A stretch of 64,000 bases of DNA from Isoperla grammatica (GCA_945910005.1 CAMDTW010000655.1:220284-284283), one strand, 5' to 3'. Shown: positions 49,287 to 63,099, numbered from the stretch's first letter. The notes: generated by a model from the letters alone, not told the origin. Translations and numbers: made by a program.

Positions 49287-52200
49287 TTGCATTCTTCAAG
49301 AGTATATTGAAAATGCATAAATTGAGTTTTTTCGTCGTTTTTGGTTAAAATATGCATAAAAAATAGAATTTGGCTGATTTCAGTCTATCTACCACAAACT
49401 TCCAGTTTTAAGAGGAATCTTGCATACGGCCCTAAGGGTTTCAACCAAAGTTGACAAATCGTTTTTTTAGAGCGTTTCAGGCTGCAATAAGCACAATTTG
49501 TCCATTTCGTCACATTTCGATAACTTCTTTAGAAGTAACACCCTCCGTTGAAAAATAAGAATTATAGTTTTTATTCTTCAAGAGTATTATGAAAATGCAT
49601 AAATTGAGGTTTTAAGTCGTTTTTGGTTAAAATATGCATAAAATATAGAAATTGGCTGATTTCAGTCTATCTACAACAAACTTCCAGTCTTAAGAGGAAT
49701 CTTGCATACGGCTGGGATTCCTAAGGGTTTCAACCAAATTGCACAAATCGTTGTTTTAGAGCGTTCTAGGCTCCAATAAGCCCAATTTGTCCATTTCGTT
49801 ACATTTCGATAACTTCTTTAGAAGTTACACCCTCCGTTGAAAAATAAGAATTATAGGTTGCATTCTTCAAGAGTATTATGAAAATGCAAAAATCGAGTTT
49901 TTTGGTCGTTTTTGGTTAAAATATGCATAAAATATAGAAATTGGCTGATTTTTAGTCTATCTACCACAAACTTCGAGTTTTAAGAGGAATCTTGCATACA
50001 GCTGGGATTCCTAAGTGTTTCAACCAAAGTTGACAAATCGTTGTTTTAGTGCGTTTCAGGCTCCAATAAGCACAATTTGTCCATTTCGTTACATTTCGAT
50101 AACTTCTTTAGAAGTTACACCATCCGTTGAAAAATAAGAATTATAGGCTGCATTCTTCAAGAGTTTAATGAAAATGCATAAATTGAGTTTTTTCGTCGTT
50201 TTTGGTTGAAATATGCATAAAATATAGAAATTAGCTGATTTTAGTCTATCTACCACAAACTTCCAGTTTTAAGAGGAATCTTGCATACGGCTGGGATTCC
50301 TAAGGGTGTCAACCAAATTGCACAAAACGTTGTTTTAGAGCGTTTCAGGCTCCAATAAGCACAATTTGTCTATTTCGTCTTATTTCGATAACTTCTATAG
50401 AAGTTACACTCTCCGTCGAAAAATAAGAATTATAGGTTGCATTCTTCAAGAGTATATTGAAAAGGCATAAATTGAGTTTTTTCGTCGTTTTTGGTTAAAA
50501 TATGCATAAAAAATAGAAATTAGCTGATTTCAGTCTATCTACCACCAACTTCCAGTTTTAAGAGGAATCTTGCTACGGCTGGGATTCCTAAGGGTTTCAA
50601 CCAAAGTTGACAAATCGTTTTTTTAGAGCGTTTTAGGCTCCAATAAGCACAATTTGTCCATTTCGTCACATTTCGATAACTTCTTTAGAAGTAACACCCT
50701 CCGTTGAAAAATAAGAATTATAGTTTTTATTCTTCAAGAGTATTATGAAAATGCATAAATTGAGGTTTTAAGTCGTTTTTGGTTAAAATATGCATAAAAT
50801 ATAGAAATTGGCTGATTTCAGTCTATCTACAACAAACTTCCAGTCTTAAGAGGAATCTTGCATACGGCTGGGATTCCTAAGGGTTTCAACCAAATTGCAC
50901 AAATCGTTGTTTAAGAGCGTTCTAGGCTCCAATAAGCCCAATTTGTCCATTTCGTTACATTTCGATAACTTCTTTAGAAGTTACACCCTCCGTTGAAAAA
51001 TAAGAATTATAGGTTGCATTCTTCAAGAGTATTATGAAAATGCAAAAATCGAGTTTTTTGGTCGTTTTTGGTTAAAATATGCATAAAATATAGAAATTGG
51101 CTGATTTCAGTCTATCTACCACAAACTTCGAGTTTTAAGAGGAATCTTGCATACAGCTGGGATTCCTAAGTGTTTCAACCAAAGTTGACAAATCGTTGTT
51201 TTAGTGCGTTTCAGGCTCCAATAAGCACAATTTGTCCATTTCGTTACATTTCGATAACTTCTTTAGAAGTTACACCCTCCGTTGAAAAATAAGAATTATA
51301 GGTTGCATTCTTCAAGAGTATTATGAAAATGCATAAATCGAGTATTTTGGTCGTTTTTGGTTTAAATATGCATAAAATATAGAAATAGGCTGATTTCAGT
51401 CTATCTACCACAAACTTCGAGTTTTAAGAGGAATCTTGCATACGGCTGGGATTCCTAAGGGTTTCAACCAAAGTTGACAAATCGTTGTTTAAGAGCGTTT
51501 CAGGCTCGATTAAGCACAATTTGTCCATTTCGTCACATTTCGATAACTTCTATAGAAGTTACACCATCCGTTGAAAAATAAGAATTATAGGCTGCATTCT
51601 TCAAGAGTATAATGAAAATGCATAAATTGAGTTTTTTCGTCGTTTTTGGTTAAAATATGCATAAAATATAGAAATTGGCTGATTTTAGTCCATCTACCAC
51701 AAACTTCCAGTTTTAAGAGGAATCTTGCATACGGCTGGGATTCCTAAGTGTTTCAACCAAATTGCACAAAACGTTGTTTTAGAGCGTTTCAGGCTCCAAT
51801 AAGCACAATTTGTCTTTTTCGTCACATTTCGATAACTTCTATAGAACCTACACTCTCCGTCGAAAAATAAGAATTATAGGTTGCATTCTTCAAGAGTATA
51901 TTGAAAATGCATAAATTGAGTTTTTTCGTCGTTTTTGGTTAAAAATGCATAAAAATAGAAATTGGCTGATTTCAGTCTATCTACCACAAACTTCCAGTTT
52001 TAAGACGAATCTTGCATACGGCTGGGATTCCTAAGGGTTTCAACCAAAGTTAACAAATCGTTGTTTTAGAGCGTTTCAGGCTCCAATAAGCACAAAATGT
52101 CCATTTCGTCACATTTCGATAACTTCTTTAGAAGTAACACCCTCCGTTGAAAAATAAGAATTATAGTTTTTATTCTTCAAGAGTATTATGAAAATGCATA

Positions 52201-54768
52201 AATGAGGTTTTAAGTCGTTTTTGGTTAAAATATGCATAAAATATAGAAATTGGCTGATTTCAGTCTATCTACAACAAACATCCAGTTTTAAGAGGAATCT
52301 TGCATACGGCTGGGATTCCTAAGGGTTTCAACCAAAGTTGACAAATCGTTGTTGTAGAGCGTTTCAGGCTCCAATAAGCACAATTTGTCCATTTCGTCAC
52401 ATTTCGATAACTTCTCTGGAAGTTACACCATCCGTTGAAAAATAAGAATTATAGGCTGCATTCTTCAAGAGTATAATGAAAATGCATAAATTGAGTTTTT
52501 TCGTCGTTTTTGGTTAAAATATGCATAAAATATAGAAATTGGCTGATTTTAGTCTATCTACCACAAACTTCCAGTTTTAAGAGGAATCTTGCATACGGCT
52601 GGGATTCCTAAGGGTTTCAACCAAATTGCACAAAACGTTGTTTTAGAGCGTTTCAGGCTCCAATAAGCACAATTTGTCTATTTCGTCACATTTCGATAAC
52701 TTCTATAGAAGTTACACTCTCCGTCGAAAAATAAGAATTATAGGTTGCATTCTTCAAGAGTATATTGAAAATGGATAAATTGAGTTTTTTCGTCGTTTTT
52801 GGTTAAAATATGCATAAAAAATAGAAATTGGCTGATTTCAGTCTATCTACCACAAACTTCCAGTTTTAAGAGGAATCTTGCATACGGCTGGGATTCCTAA
52901 GGGTTTCAATCAAAGTTGACAAATCGTTTTTTTAGAGCGTTTCAGGCTCCAATAAGCACAATTTGTCCATTTCGTCACATTTCGATAACTTCTTTAGAAG
53001 TAACACCCTCCGTTGAAAAATAAGAATTATAGGCTGCATTCTTCAAGAGTATAATGAAAATGCATAAATTGAGTTTTTTCGTCGTTTTTGGTTAAAATAT
53101 GCATAAAATATAGATATTGGCTGATTTTAGTCTATCTACCACAAACTTCCAGTTTTAAGAGGAATCTTGCATACGGCTGGGATTCCTAAGGGTTTCAACC
53201 AAATTGCACAAAACGTTGTTTTAGAGCGTTTCAGGCTCTAATAAGCACAATTTGTCCATTTCGTCACATTTCGATAACTTCTATAGAAGTTACACCCTCC
53301 GTCGAAAAATAAGAATTATAGGTTGCATTCTTCAAGAGTATATTGAAAATGCATAAATTGAGTTTTTTCGTCGTTTTTGGTTAAAATATGCATAAAAAAA
53401 AGAAACTGGCTGATTTCAGTCTATCTACCACAAACTTCCAGTTTTAAGAGGAATCTTGCATACGGCTGGGATTCTTAAGGATTTCAACCAATTTGCACAA
53501 AACGTTGTTTTACAGCGTTTCAGGCTCCAATTAGCACAATTTGTCCATTTTGTCACATTTCGATAACTTCTATAGAAGTTACACCCACCGTTGAAAAATA
53601 AGAATTATAGGTTGCATTCTTCAAGAGTATTATGAAAATGCATAAATTGAGTTTTTTGGTCGTTTTTGGTTTAAATATGGATAAAATATAGAAATTGGCT
53701 GATTTCAGTCTATCTACCACAAACTTCCAGTTTTAAGAGGAATCTTGCATACGGCTGGGATTCCTAAGGGTTTCAACCAAAGTTGACAAATCGTTGTTTT
53801 AGAGCGTTTTAGGCTCCAATAAGCACAATTTGTCCATTTCGTCACATTTCGATAACTTCTATAGAAGTTACACCATCCGTTGAAAAATAAGAATTATAGG
53901 CTGCATTCTTCAAGAGTTTAATGAAAATGCATAAATTGAGTTTTTTCGTCGTTTTTGGTTGAAATATGCATAAAATATAGAAATTAGCTGACTTTAGTCT
54001 ATCTACCACAAACTTCCAGTTTTAAGAGGAATCTTGCATACGGCTGGGATTCCTAAGGGTGTCAACCAAATTGCACAAAACGTTGTTTTAGAGCGTTTCA
54101 GGCTCCAATAAGCACAATTTGTCCATTTCGTCACATTTCGATAACTTCTATAGAAGTTACACCCTCCGTCGAAAAATAAGAATTATAGGTTGCATTCTTC
54201 AAGAGTTTATTGAAAATGCATAAATTGAGTTTTTTCGTCGTTTTTGGTTAAAATATGAATAAAAAATAGAAATTGGCTAATTTCAGTCTATCTACCACAA
54301 ACTTCCAGTTTTAAGAGGAATCTTACATACGGCTGGGATTCCTAAGGGTTTCAACCAAAGTTGACAAATCGTTGTTTTAGAGCGTTTCAGGCTCCAATAA
54401 GCACAATTTGTCCATTTCGTCACATTTCGATAACTTCTCTGGAAGTTACACCATCCGTTGAAAAATAAGAATTATAGGCTGCATTCTTCAAGAGTATAAT
54501 AAAAATGCATAAATTGAGTTTTTTCGTCGTTTTTGGTTAAAATATGCATAAAATATAGAAATTGGCTGATTTTTGGTCTATCTACCACAAACTTCCAGTT
54601 TTAAGAAGAATCTTGCATACGGCTGGGATTCCTAAGGGTTTCAACCAAATTGCACAAAACGTTGTTTTAGAGCGTTTCAGGCTCCAATAAGCACAATTTG
54701 TCTATTTCGTCACATTTCGATAACTTCTATAGAAGTTACACTCTCCGTCGAAAAATAAGAATTATAGG

Positions 54769-55057
54769 TTGCATTCTTCAAGAGTATATTGAAAATGCAT
54801 AAATTGAGTTTTTTCGTCGTTTTTGGTTAAAATATGCATAAAAAATAGAAATTGGCTGATTTCAGTCTATCTACCACAAACTTCCAGTCTTAAGAGGAAT
54901 CTTGCATACGGCTGGGATTCCTAAGGGTTTCAACCAAATTGCACAAATCGTTGTTTTAGAGCGTTCTAGGCTCCAATAAGCCCAATTTGTCCATTTCGTT
55001 ACATTTCGATAACTTCTTTAGAAGTTACACCCTCCGTTGAAAAATAAGAATTATAGG
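54769..55057. repeat. I/J fusion monomer
   Basis: The head is type I (tatatt, gcataaaaaatag, ctaccacaaac) and from cagtcttaag near 54887 onward it is type J (gcacaaatcg, gttctaggc, agcccaattt). The equivalent place in copy 1 has two monomers, I (36356) and J (36638). The fusion shifts the offset between superunits from 18,413 to 18,131 bp, a 282-bp loss that equals the length of the short I monomer. Confidence 0.88.
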
Positions 55058-58000
55058 TTGCATTCTTCAAGAGTATTATGAAAATGCAAAAATCGAGTTT
55101 TTTGGTCGTTTTTGGTTAAAATATGCATAAAATATAGAAATTGGCTGATTTTTAGTCTATCTACCACAAACTTCGAGTTTTAAGAGGAATCTTGCATACA
55201 GCTGGGATTCCTAAGTGTTTCAACCAAAGTTGACAAATCGTTGTTTTAGTGCGTTTCAGGCTCCAATAAGCACAATTTGTCCATTTCGTTACATTTCGAT
55301 AACTTCTTTAGAAGTTACACCATCCGTTGAAAAATAAGAATTATAGGCTGCATTCTTCAAGAGTTTAATGAAAATGCATAAATTGAGTTTTTTCGTCGTT
55401 TTTGGTTGAAATATGCATAAAATATAGAAATTAGCTGATTTTAGTCTATCTACCACAAACTTCCAGTTTTAAGAGGAATCTTGCATACGGCTGGGATTCC
55501 TAAGGGTGTCAACCAAATTGCACAAAACGTTGTTTTAGAGCGTTTCAGGCTCCAATAAGCACAATTTGTCCATTTCGTCACATTTCGATAACTTCTATAG
55601 AAGTTACACCCTCCGTCGAAAAATAAGAATTATAGGTTGCATTCTTCAAGAGTTTATTGAAAATGCATAAATTGAGTTTTTTCGTCGTTTTTGGTTAAAA
55701 TATGAATAAAAAATAGAAATTGGCTAATTTCAGTCTATCTACCACAAACTTCCAGTTTTAAGAGGAATCTTGCATACGGCTGGGATTCCTAAGGGTTTCA
55801 ACCAAAGTTGACAAATCGTTGTTTTAGAGCGTTTCAGGCTCCAATAAGCACAATTTGTCCATTTCGTCACATTTCGATAACTTCTCTGGAAGTTACACCA
55901 TCCGTTGAAAAATAAGAATTATAGGCTGCATTCTTCAAGAGTATAATAAAAATGCATAAATTGAGTTTTTTCGTCGTTTTTGGTTAAAATATGCATAAAA
56001 TATAGAAATTGGCTGATTTTTGGTCTATCTACCACAAACTTCCAGTTTTAAGAGGAATCTTGCATACGGCTGGGATTCCTAAGGGTTTCAACCAAATTGC
56101 ACAAAACGTTGTTTTAGAGCGTTTCAGGCTCCAATAAGCACAATTTGTCTATTTCGTCACATTTCGATAACTTCTATAGAAGTTACACTCTCCGTCGAAA
56201 AATAAGAATTATATGTTGCATTCTTGAAGAGTATATTGAAAATGCATAAATTGAGTTTTTTCGTCGTTTTTGGTTAAAATATGCATAAAAAATAGAAATT
56301 GGCTGATTTCAGTCTATCTACCACAAACTTCCAGTTTTAAGAGGAATCTTGCATACGGCTGGGATTCCTAAGGGTTTCAACCAAAGTTGACAAATCGTTT
56401 TTTTAGAGCGTTTCAGGCTGCAATAAGCACAATTTGTCCATTTCGTCACATTTCGATAACTTCTTTAGAAGTAACACCCTCCGTTGAAAAATAAGAATTA
56501 TAGTTTTTATTCTTCAAGAGTATTATGAAAATGCATAAATTGAGGTTTTAAGTCGTTTTTGGTTAAAATATGCATAAAATATAGAAATTGGCTGATTTCA
56601 GTCTATCTACAACAAACTTCCAGTCTTAAGAGGAATCTTGCATACGGCTGGGATTCCTAAGGGTTTCAACCAAATTGCACAAATCGTTGTTTTAGAGCGT
56701 TCTAGGCTCCAATAAGCCCAATTTGTCCATTTCGTTACATTTCGATAACTTCTTTAGAAGTTACACCCTCCGTTGAAAAATAAGAATTATAGGTTGCATT
56801 CTTCAAGAGTATTATGAAAATGCATAAATCGAGTATTTTGGTCGTTTTTGGTTTAAATATGCATAAAATATAGAAATAGGCTGATTTTAGTCCATCTACC
56901 ACAAACTTCCAGTTTTAAGAGGAATCTTGCATACGGCTGGGATTCCTAAGTGTTTCAACCAAATTGCACAAAACGTTGTTTAAGAGCGTTTCAGGCTCCA
57001 ATAAGCACAATACGTCCATTTCGTCACATTTCGATAACTTCAATAGAAGTTACACCGTCCGTCGAAAAATAAGAATTATAGGTTGCATTCTTCAAGAGTA
57101 TATTGAAAATGCATAAATTGAGTTTTTTCGTCGTTTTTGGTTAAAATATGCATCAAAAATAGAAATTGGCTGATTTCAGTCTATCTACCACAAACTTCCA
57201 GTTTTAAGAGGAATCTTGCATACGGCTGGGATTCCTAAGGGTTTCAACCAAATTGCACAAAACGTTGTTTTAGAGCGTTTCAGGCTCCAATAAGCACAAT
57301 TTGTCCATTTTGTCACATTTCGATAACTTCTATAGAAGTAACACCATCCGTTGAAAAATAAGAATTATAGGTTGCATTCTTCAAGAGTATTATGAAAATG
57401 CATTAATTGAGTTTTTTGGTCGTTTTTGGTTAAAATATGGATAAAATATTAAAATTGGCTGATTTCAGTCTCTACCACAACCTTCCAGTTTTAAGAGGAA
57501 TCTTGCATACGGCTGGGATTCCTAAGGGTTTCAACCAAATTGCACAAAACGTTATTTTAGAGCGTTTCAGGCTCCAATAAGCACAATTCGTCCATTTCGT
57601 CACATTTCGATAACTTCTATAGAAGTTACACCCTCCGTCGAAAAATAAGAATTATAGGTTGCATTCTTCAAGAGTATATTGAAAATGCATAAATTGAGAT
57701 TTTTCGTCGTTTTTGGTTAAAATATGCATAGAAAATAGAAATTGACTGATTTCAGTCTATCTACCACAAACTTCCAGTTTTAAGAGGAATCTTGCATACG
57801 GCTGGGATTCCTAAGGGTTTCAACCAAAGTTGACAAGTCGTTGTTTTAGAGCGTTTCAGGCTCCAATAAGCACAATTTGTCCATTTCGTCACATTTCGAT
57901 AACTTCTCTGGAAGTTACACCATCCGTTGAAAAATAAGAATTATAGGCTGCATTCTTCAAGAGTATAATGAAAATGCATGAATTGAGTTTTTCGTCGTTT

Positions 58001-60660
58001 TTGGTTAAAATATGTATAAAATATAGAAATTGGCTGATTTTAGTCTATCTACCACAAACTTCCAGTTTTAAGAGGAATCTTGCATACGGCTGGGATTCCT
58101 AAGGGTTTCAACCAAATTGCACAAAACGTTGTTTTAGAGCGTTTCAGGCTCCAATAAGCACAATTTGTCATTTCGTCACATTTCGATAACTTCTATAGAA
58201 GTTACACTCTCCGTCGAAAAATAAGAATTATAGGTTGCATTCTTCAAGAGTATATTGAAAATGCATAAATTGAGTTTTTTCGTCGTTTTTGGTTAAAAAT
58301 GCATAAAAAATAGAAATTGGCTGATTTCAGTCTATCTACCACAAACTTCCAGTTTTAAGAGGAATCTTGCATACGGCTGGGATTCCTAAGGGTTTCAACC
58401 AAAGTTAACAAATCGTTGTTTTAGAGCGTTTCAGGCTCCAATAAGCACAAAATGTCCATTTCGTCACATTTCGATAACTTCTCTAGAAGTTACACCCTCC
58501 GTTGAAAAATAAGAATTATAGTTTTTATTCTTCAAGAGTATTATGAAAATGCATAAATGAGGTTTTAAGTCGTTTTTGGTTAAAATATGCATAAAATATA
58601 GAAATTGGCTGATTTCAGTCTATCTACAACAAACTTCCAGTTTTAAGAGGAATCTTGCATACGGCTGGGATTCCTAAGGGTTTCAACCAAAGTTGACAAA
58701 TCGTTGTTTTAGAGCGTTTCAGGCTCCAATAAGCGCAATTTGTCCATTTCGTCACATTTCGATAACTTCTCTGGAAGTTACACCATCCGTTGAAAAATAA
58801 GAATTATAGGCTGCATTCTTCAAGAGTATAATGAAAATGCATAAATTGAGTTTTTTCGTCGTTTTTGGTTAAAATATGCATTAAATATAGAAATTGGCTG
58901 ATTTTAGTCTATCTACCACAAACTTCCAGTTTTAAGAGGAATCTTGCATACGGCTGGGATTCCTAAGGGTTTCAACCAAATTGCACAAAACGTTGTTTTA
59001 AAGCGTTTCAGGCTCCAATAAGCACAATTCCTCCATTTCGTCACATTTCGATAACTTCTATAGAAGTTACACCCTCCGTCGAAAAATTAGAATTATAGGT
59101 TGCATTCTTCAAGAGTATATTGAAAATGCATACATTGAGTTTTTTCGTCGTTTTTGGTTAAAATATGCATAGAAAATAGAAATTGGCTGATTTCAGTCTA
59201 TCTTCCACAAACTTCCAGTTTTAAGAGGAATCTTGCATACGGCTGGGATTCCTAAGGGTTTCAACCAAAGTTGACAAATCGTTGTTTTAGAGCGTTTCAG
59301 GCTCCAATAAGCACAATTTGTCCATTTCGTCACATTTCGATAACTTCTCTGGAAGTTACACCATCCGTTGAAAAATAAGAATTATAGGCTGCATTCTTCA
59401 AGAGTATAATGAAAATGCATAAATTGAGTTTTTTCGTCGTTTTTGGTTAAAATATGCATAAAATATAGAAATTGGCTGATTATAGTCTATCTACCACAAA
59501 CTTCCAGTTTTAAGAGGAATCTTGCATACGGCTGGGATTCCTAAGGGTTTCAACCAAATTGCACAAAACGTTGTTTAAGAGCGTTTTAGGCTCCAATAAG
59601 CACAATGTGTCTATTTCGTCACATTTCGATAACTTCTATAGAAGTTACACTCTCCGTCGAAAAATAAGAATTATAGGTTGCATTCTTCAAGAGTATATTG
59701 AAAATGCATAAATTGAGTTTTTTCGTCGTTTTTGGTTAAAAATGCATAAAAAATAGAATTTGGCTGATTTCAGTCTATCTACCACAAACTTCCAGTTTTA
59801 AGAGGAATCTTGCATACGGCTGGGATTCCTAAGGGTTTCAACCAAATTAAACAAAACGTTGTTTTAGAGCGTTTCAGGCTCCAATAAGCACAATTCGTCC
59901 ATTTCGTCATATTTCGATAACTTCTATAGAAGTTACACCCTCCGTCGAAAAATAAGAATTATAGGTTGCATTCTTCAAGAGTATATTGAAAATGCTAAAT
60001 TGAGTTTTTCGTCGTTTTTGGTTAACATATGCATAAAAAATAGAAATTGGCTGATTTCAGTCTATCTACCACAAACTTCCAGTTTTAAGAGGAATCTTGC
60101 ATACGGCTGGGATTCCTAAGGGTTTCAACCAAATTGCACAAATCGTTGTTTTAGAGCGTTTCAGGCTCCAATAAGCCCAATTTGTCGATTTTGTTACATT
60201 TCGATAACTTCTTTAGAAGTTACACCCTCCGTTGAAAAATAAGAATTATAGGTTGCATTCTTCAAGAGTATTATGTAAATGCATAAATTGAGTTTTTTGG
60301 TCGTTTTTGGTTAAAATATGCATAAAATATAGAAATTGGCTGATTTCAGTCTATCTACCACAAACTTCGAGTTTGAAGAGGAATCTTGCATACAGCTGGG
60401 ATTCGTAAGTGTTTCAACCAAAAATGACAAATTGTTGTTTTAGAGCGATTCAGGCTCCAATAAGCACAATTTGTCCATTTCGTATTATTTCGATACTTTC
60501 TATAGAAGTTACACCCTCCGTTGAAAAATAAGAATGATAGTTTTTATTCTTCAAGAGTATTATGAAAATGCATAAATTGAGTTTTTTCGTCGTTTTTGGT
60601 TAAAATATGCATAAAAAATAGAAATTGGCTGATTTCAGTCTATCTACAACAAACTTCCAG

Positions 60661-61149
60661 TTAGGTTAGGTTAAGTTAGGTTAGGTTAGGTTAGGTTAGG
60701 TTAGGTTAGGTTAGGTTTTGTTAGGTTAGGTTAGGTTAGGTTAGGTTAGGTTAGGTTAGGTTAGGTTAGGTTAGGTTAGGTTAGGTTAGGTTAGGTTAGG
60801 TTAGGTTAGGTTAGGTTAGGCTAGGTTAGGTTAGGTTAGGTTAGGTTAGGTTAGGTTAGGTTAGGTTAGGTTAGGTTAGGTAAGGTTAGGTTAGGTAAGG
60901 TTAGGTTAGGTTAGGTTAGGTTAGGTTAGGTTAGGTTAGGTTAGGTAAGGTTAGGTTAGGTTAGGTTAGATTAGGTTAGGTTAGGTTAGGTTAGGTTAGG
61001 TTAGGTTAGGTTAGGTTAGGTTAGGTTAGGTTAGGTTAGGTTAGGTTAGGTTAGGTTAGGTTAGGTTAGGTTAGGTTAGGTTAGGTTAGGTTAGGTTAGG
61101 TTAGGTTAGGTTAGGTTAGGTTAGGTGAGGTTAGGTTAGGTTAGGTTAG
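60661..61149 (+). repeat. Interstitial telomere-type (TTAGG)n block 3
   Basis: About 489 bp of TTAGG, G-rich on the + strand and exactly 10 bp (two repeats) longer than block 2. Shared errors: ttaagttagg at the start, ggttttgtt (about 60715), ggctagg (C at 60821), paired gtaagg (about 60880 and 60896), a third near 60946, ttagattagg near 60969 and gtgagg near 61126. The left boundary is at the same satellite base and the right filler (61150-61161) is identical. Confidence 0.97.
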
Positions 61150-61161
61150 AAGAAATTCTGT
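61150..61161. other. 12-bp filler at right edge of TTAGG block 3
   Basis: Identical to the fillers at 14784 and 43009. Satellite resumes at 61162 with tagaaattggctg. Confidence 0.8.
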
Positions 61162-63099
61162 TAGAAATTGGCTGATTTCAGTCTATCTACCACAAACTTC
61201 GAGTTTTAAGAGGAATCTTGCATACGGCTGGGATTCCTAAGGGTTTCAACCAAATTGCACAAATCGTTGTTTTAGAGAGTTTCAGGCTCCAATAAGCACA
61301 ATTTGTCCATTTCGTTACATTTCGATAACTTCTTTAGAAGTTACACCCTCCGTTGAAAAATAAGAATTATAGGTTGCATTCTTCAAGAGTATTATGAATA
61401 TGTATAAATCGAGTTTTTTGGTCGTTTTTGGTTAAACAATGCATAAAATATAGAAATTGTCTGATTTCAGTCTATCTACCACAAACTTCGAGTTTTAAGA
61501 GGAATCTTGCATACAGCTGGGATTCCTAAGTGTTTCAACCAAAGTTGACAAATCGTTGTTTTAGAGCGTTTCAGGTTCCAATAAGCACAATTTTGTTACA
61601 TTTCGATATCTTCTATAGAAGTTACACCCTCCGTTGAAAAATAAAAATTATAGTTTTTATTCTTCAAGAGTATTATGAAAATGCATAAATTGAGTTTTTT
61701 GGTCGTTTTTGGTTAAAATATACATAAATTATAGAAATTGGCTGAATCAGTCTATCACCCACAAACTTCCAGTTTTAAGAGGAATCTTGCATACAGCTGG
61801 GATTCCTAAGTGTTTCAACCAAAGTTGACAAATCGTTGTTTTAGAGCGATTCAGGCTCCAATAAGCACAATTTGTCCATTTCGTCACATTTTGATAACTT
61901 CTATAGAAGTTACACCCTCCGTTGAAAAATAAGAATGATAGTTTTTATTCTTCAAGAGTATTATGAAAATGCATAAATTGAGGTTTTTGGTCGTTTTTGG
62001 TAAAAATATGCATAAAATATAGAAATTGGCTGATTTCAGTCTATCTACCACAAACTTCGAGTTTTAAGAGGAATCTTGCATACAGCTGGGATTCCTAAGT
62101 GTTTCAACCAAAGTTGACAAATCGTTGTTTTAGAGCGTTTCAGGCTCCAATAAGCACAACTCGTCCATTTCGTCACATTTCGATAACATCTATAGAAGTT
62201 ACACCCTCCGTTGAAAAATAAGAATTATAGGTTGCATTCTTCAAGAGTATTATGAAAATGCATAAATCGAGTTTTTTGGTCGTTTTTGGTTAAAATATGC
62301 ATAAAATATAGAAATTGGCTGATTTCAGTCTATCTACCACAAACTTCGAGTTTTAAGAGGAATCTTGCATACGGCTGGGATTCCTAAGTGTTTCAACCAA
62401 AGTTGACAAATCGTTGTTTAAGAGCGTTTCAGGGGTTCAATAAGCCCATTTTGTCCATTTCGTCACATTTCGATAACTTTTATAGAAGTTACACCCTCCG
62501 TTGAAAAATAAGAATTATAGTTTTTATTCTTCAAGAGTATTATCAAAATGCATAAATTGAGGTTTAAAGTCGTTTTTGGTTAAAATATGCATAAAATATA
62601 GAAATTGGCTGATTTCAGTCTATCTACAACAAACTTCCAGTTTTAAGAGGAATCTTGCATACGGATGGGATTCCTAAGGGTTTCTACCAAATTGCACAAA
62701 TCGTTGTTTTAGAGCGTTCTAGGCTCCAATAAGCACAATTTGTCCATTTTGTTACATTTCGATAACTTCTTTAGAAGTTACACCCTCCGTTGAAAAATAA
62801 GAATTATAGGTTGCATTCTTCAAGAGTATTATGAAAATGCATAAATTGAGTTTTTTGGTCGTTTTTGGTTTAAATATGGATAAAATATAGAAATTGGCTG
62901 ATTTCAGTCTATCTACCACAAACTTCCAGTTTTAAGAGGAATCTTGCATACGGCTGGGATTCCTAAGGGTTTCAACCAAAGTTGACAAATCGTTGTTTTA
63001 GAGCGTTTCAGGCTCCAATAAGCACAATTTGTCCATTTCGTCACATTTCGATAACTTCTCTGGAAGTTACACCATCCGTTGAAAAATAAGAATTATAGG
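61162..63099. repeat. E-type monomers right of TTAGG block 3
   Basis: The run holds a partial monomer at 61162-61373, then E1 61374, E2 61655, E3 61943, E4 62232 (aaatcgag, caggggttcaataag), E5 62522 (tatcaaaatg, catacggatgg, tttctacc) and S 62811. The E4 mark caggggttcaataag is also found near 16070 in copy 0. The S copy here ends in ctctggaag, unlike the S at 16445 (ctatagaag), so its 3' half has come from a G-type monomer. Confidence 0.83.

Larger units (their letters stand above)
49287..62231. repeat. Superunit copy 2, through TTAGG block 3
   Basis: Starts: I 49287, J 49569, K 49858, Fx 50148, L 50437, Jx 50725, Kx 51014, N 51303, M 51592, Xa 51881, Y2 52168, O 52456, P 52745, Q 53034, R 53323, S 53612, F 53901, G 54190, H 54479, I/J fusion 54769, K 55058, F 55348, G 55637, H 55926, I' 56216, J 56505, N 56794, T 57083, U 57372, V 57659, W 57948, X 58235, Y 58523, O2 58811, Z 59100, O3 59389, X2 59678, B 59966, C 60253, D/J 60542, then TTAGG and E1-E3. 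It is one monomer shorter than copy 1 because I and J are fused. Confidence 0.87.

Noticed and set aside
30873..62231. Superunit copies as a pure assembly artefact
   Set aside because: The copies differ by definite events (I/J fusion, an 8-T run near 31048, two extra TTAGG units, U loss), which argues against simple duplication of one contig. Read coverage would still be needed to exclude it.
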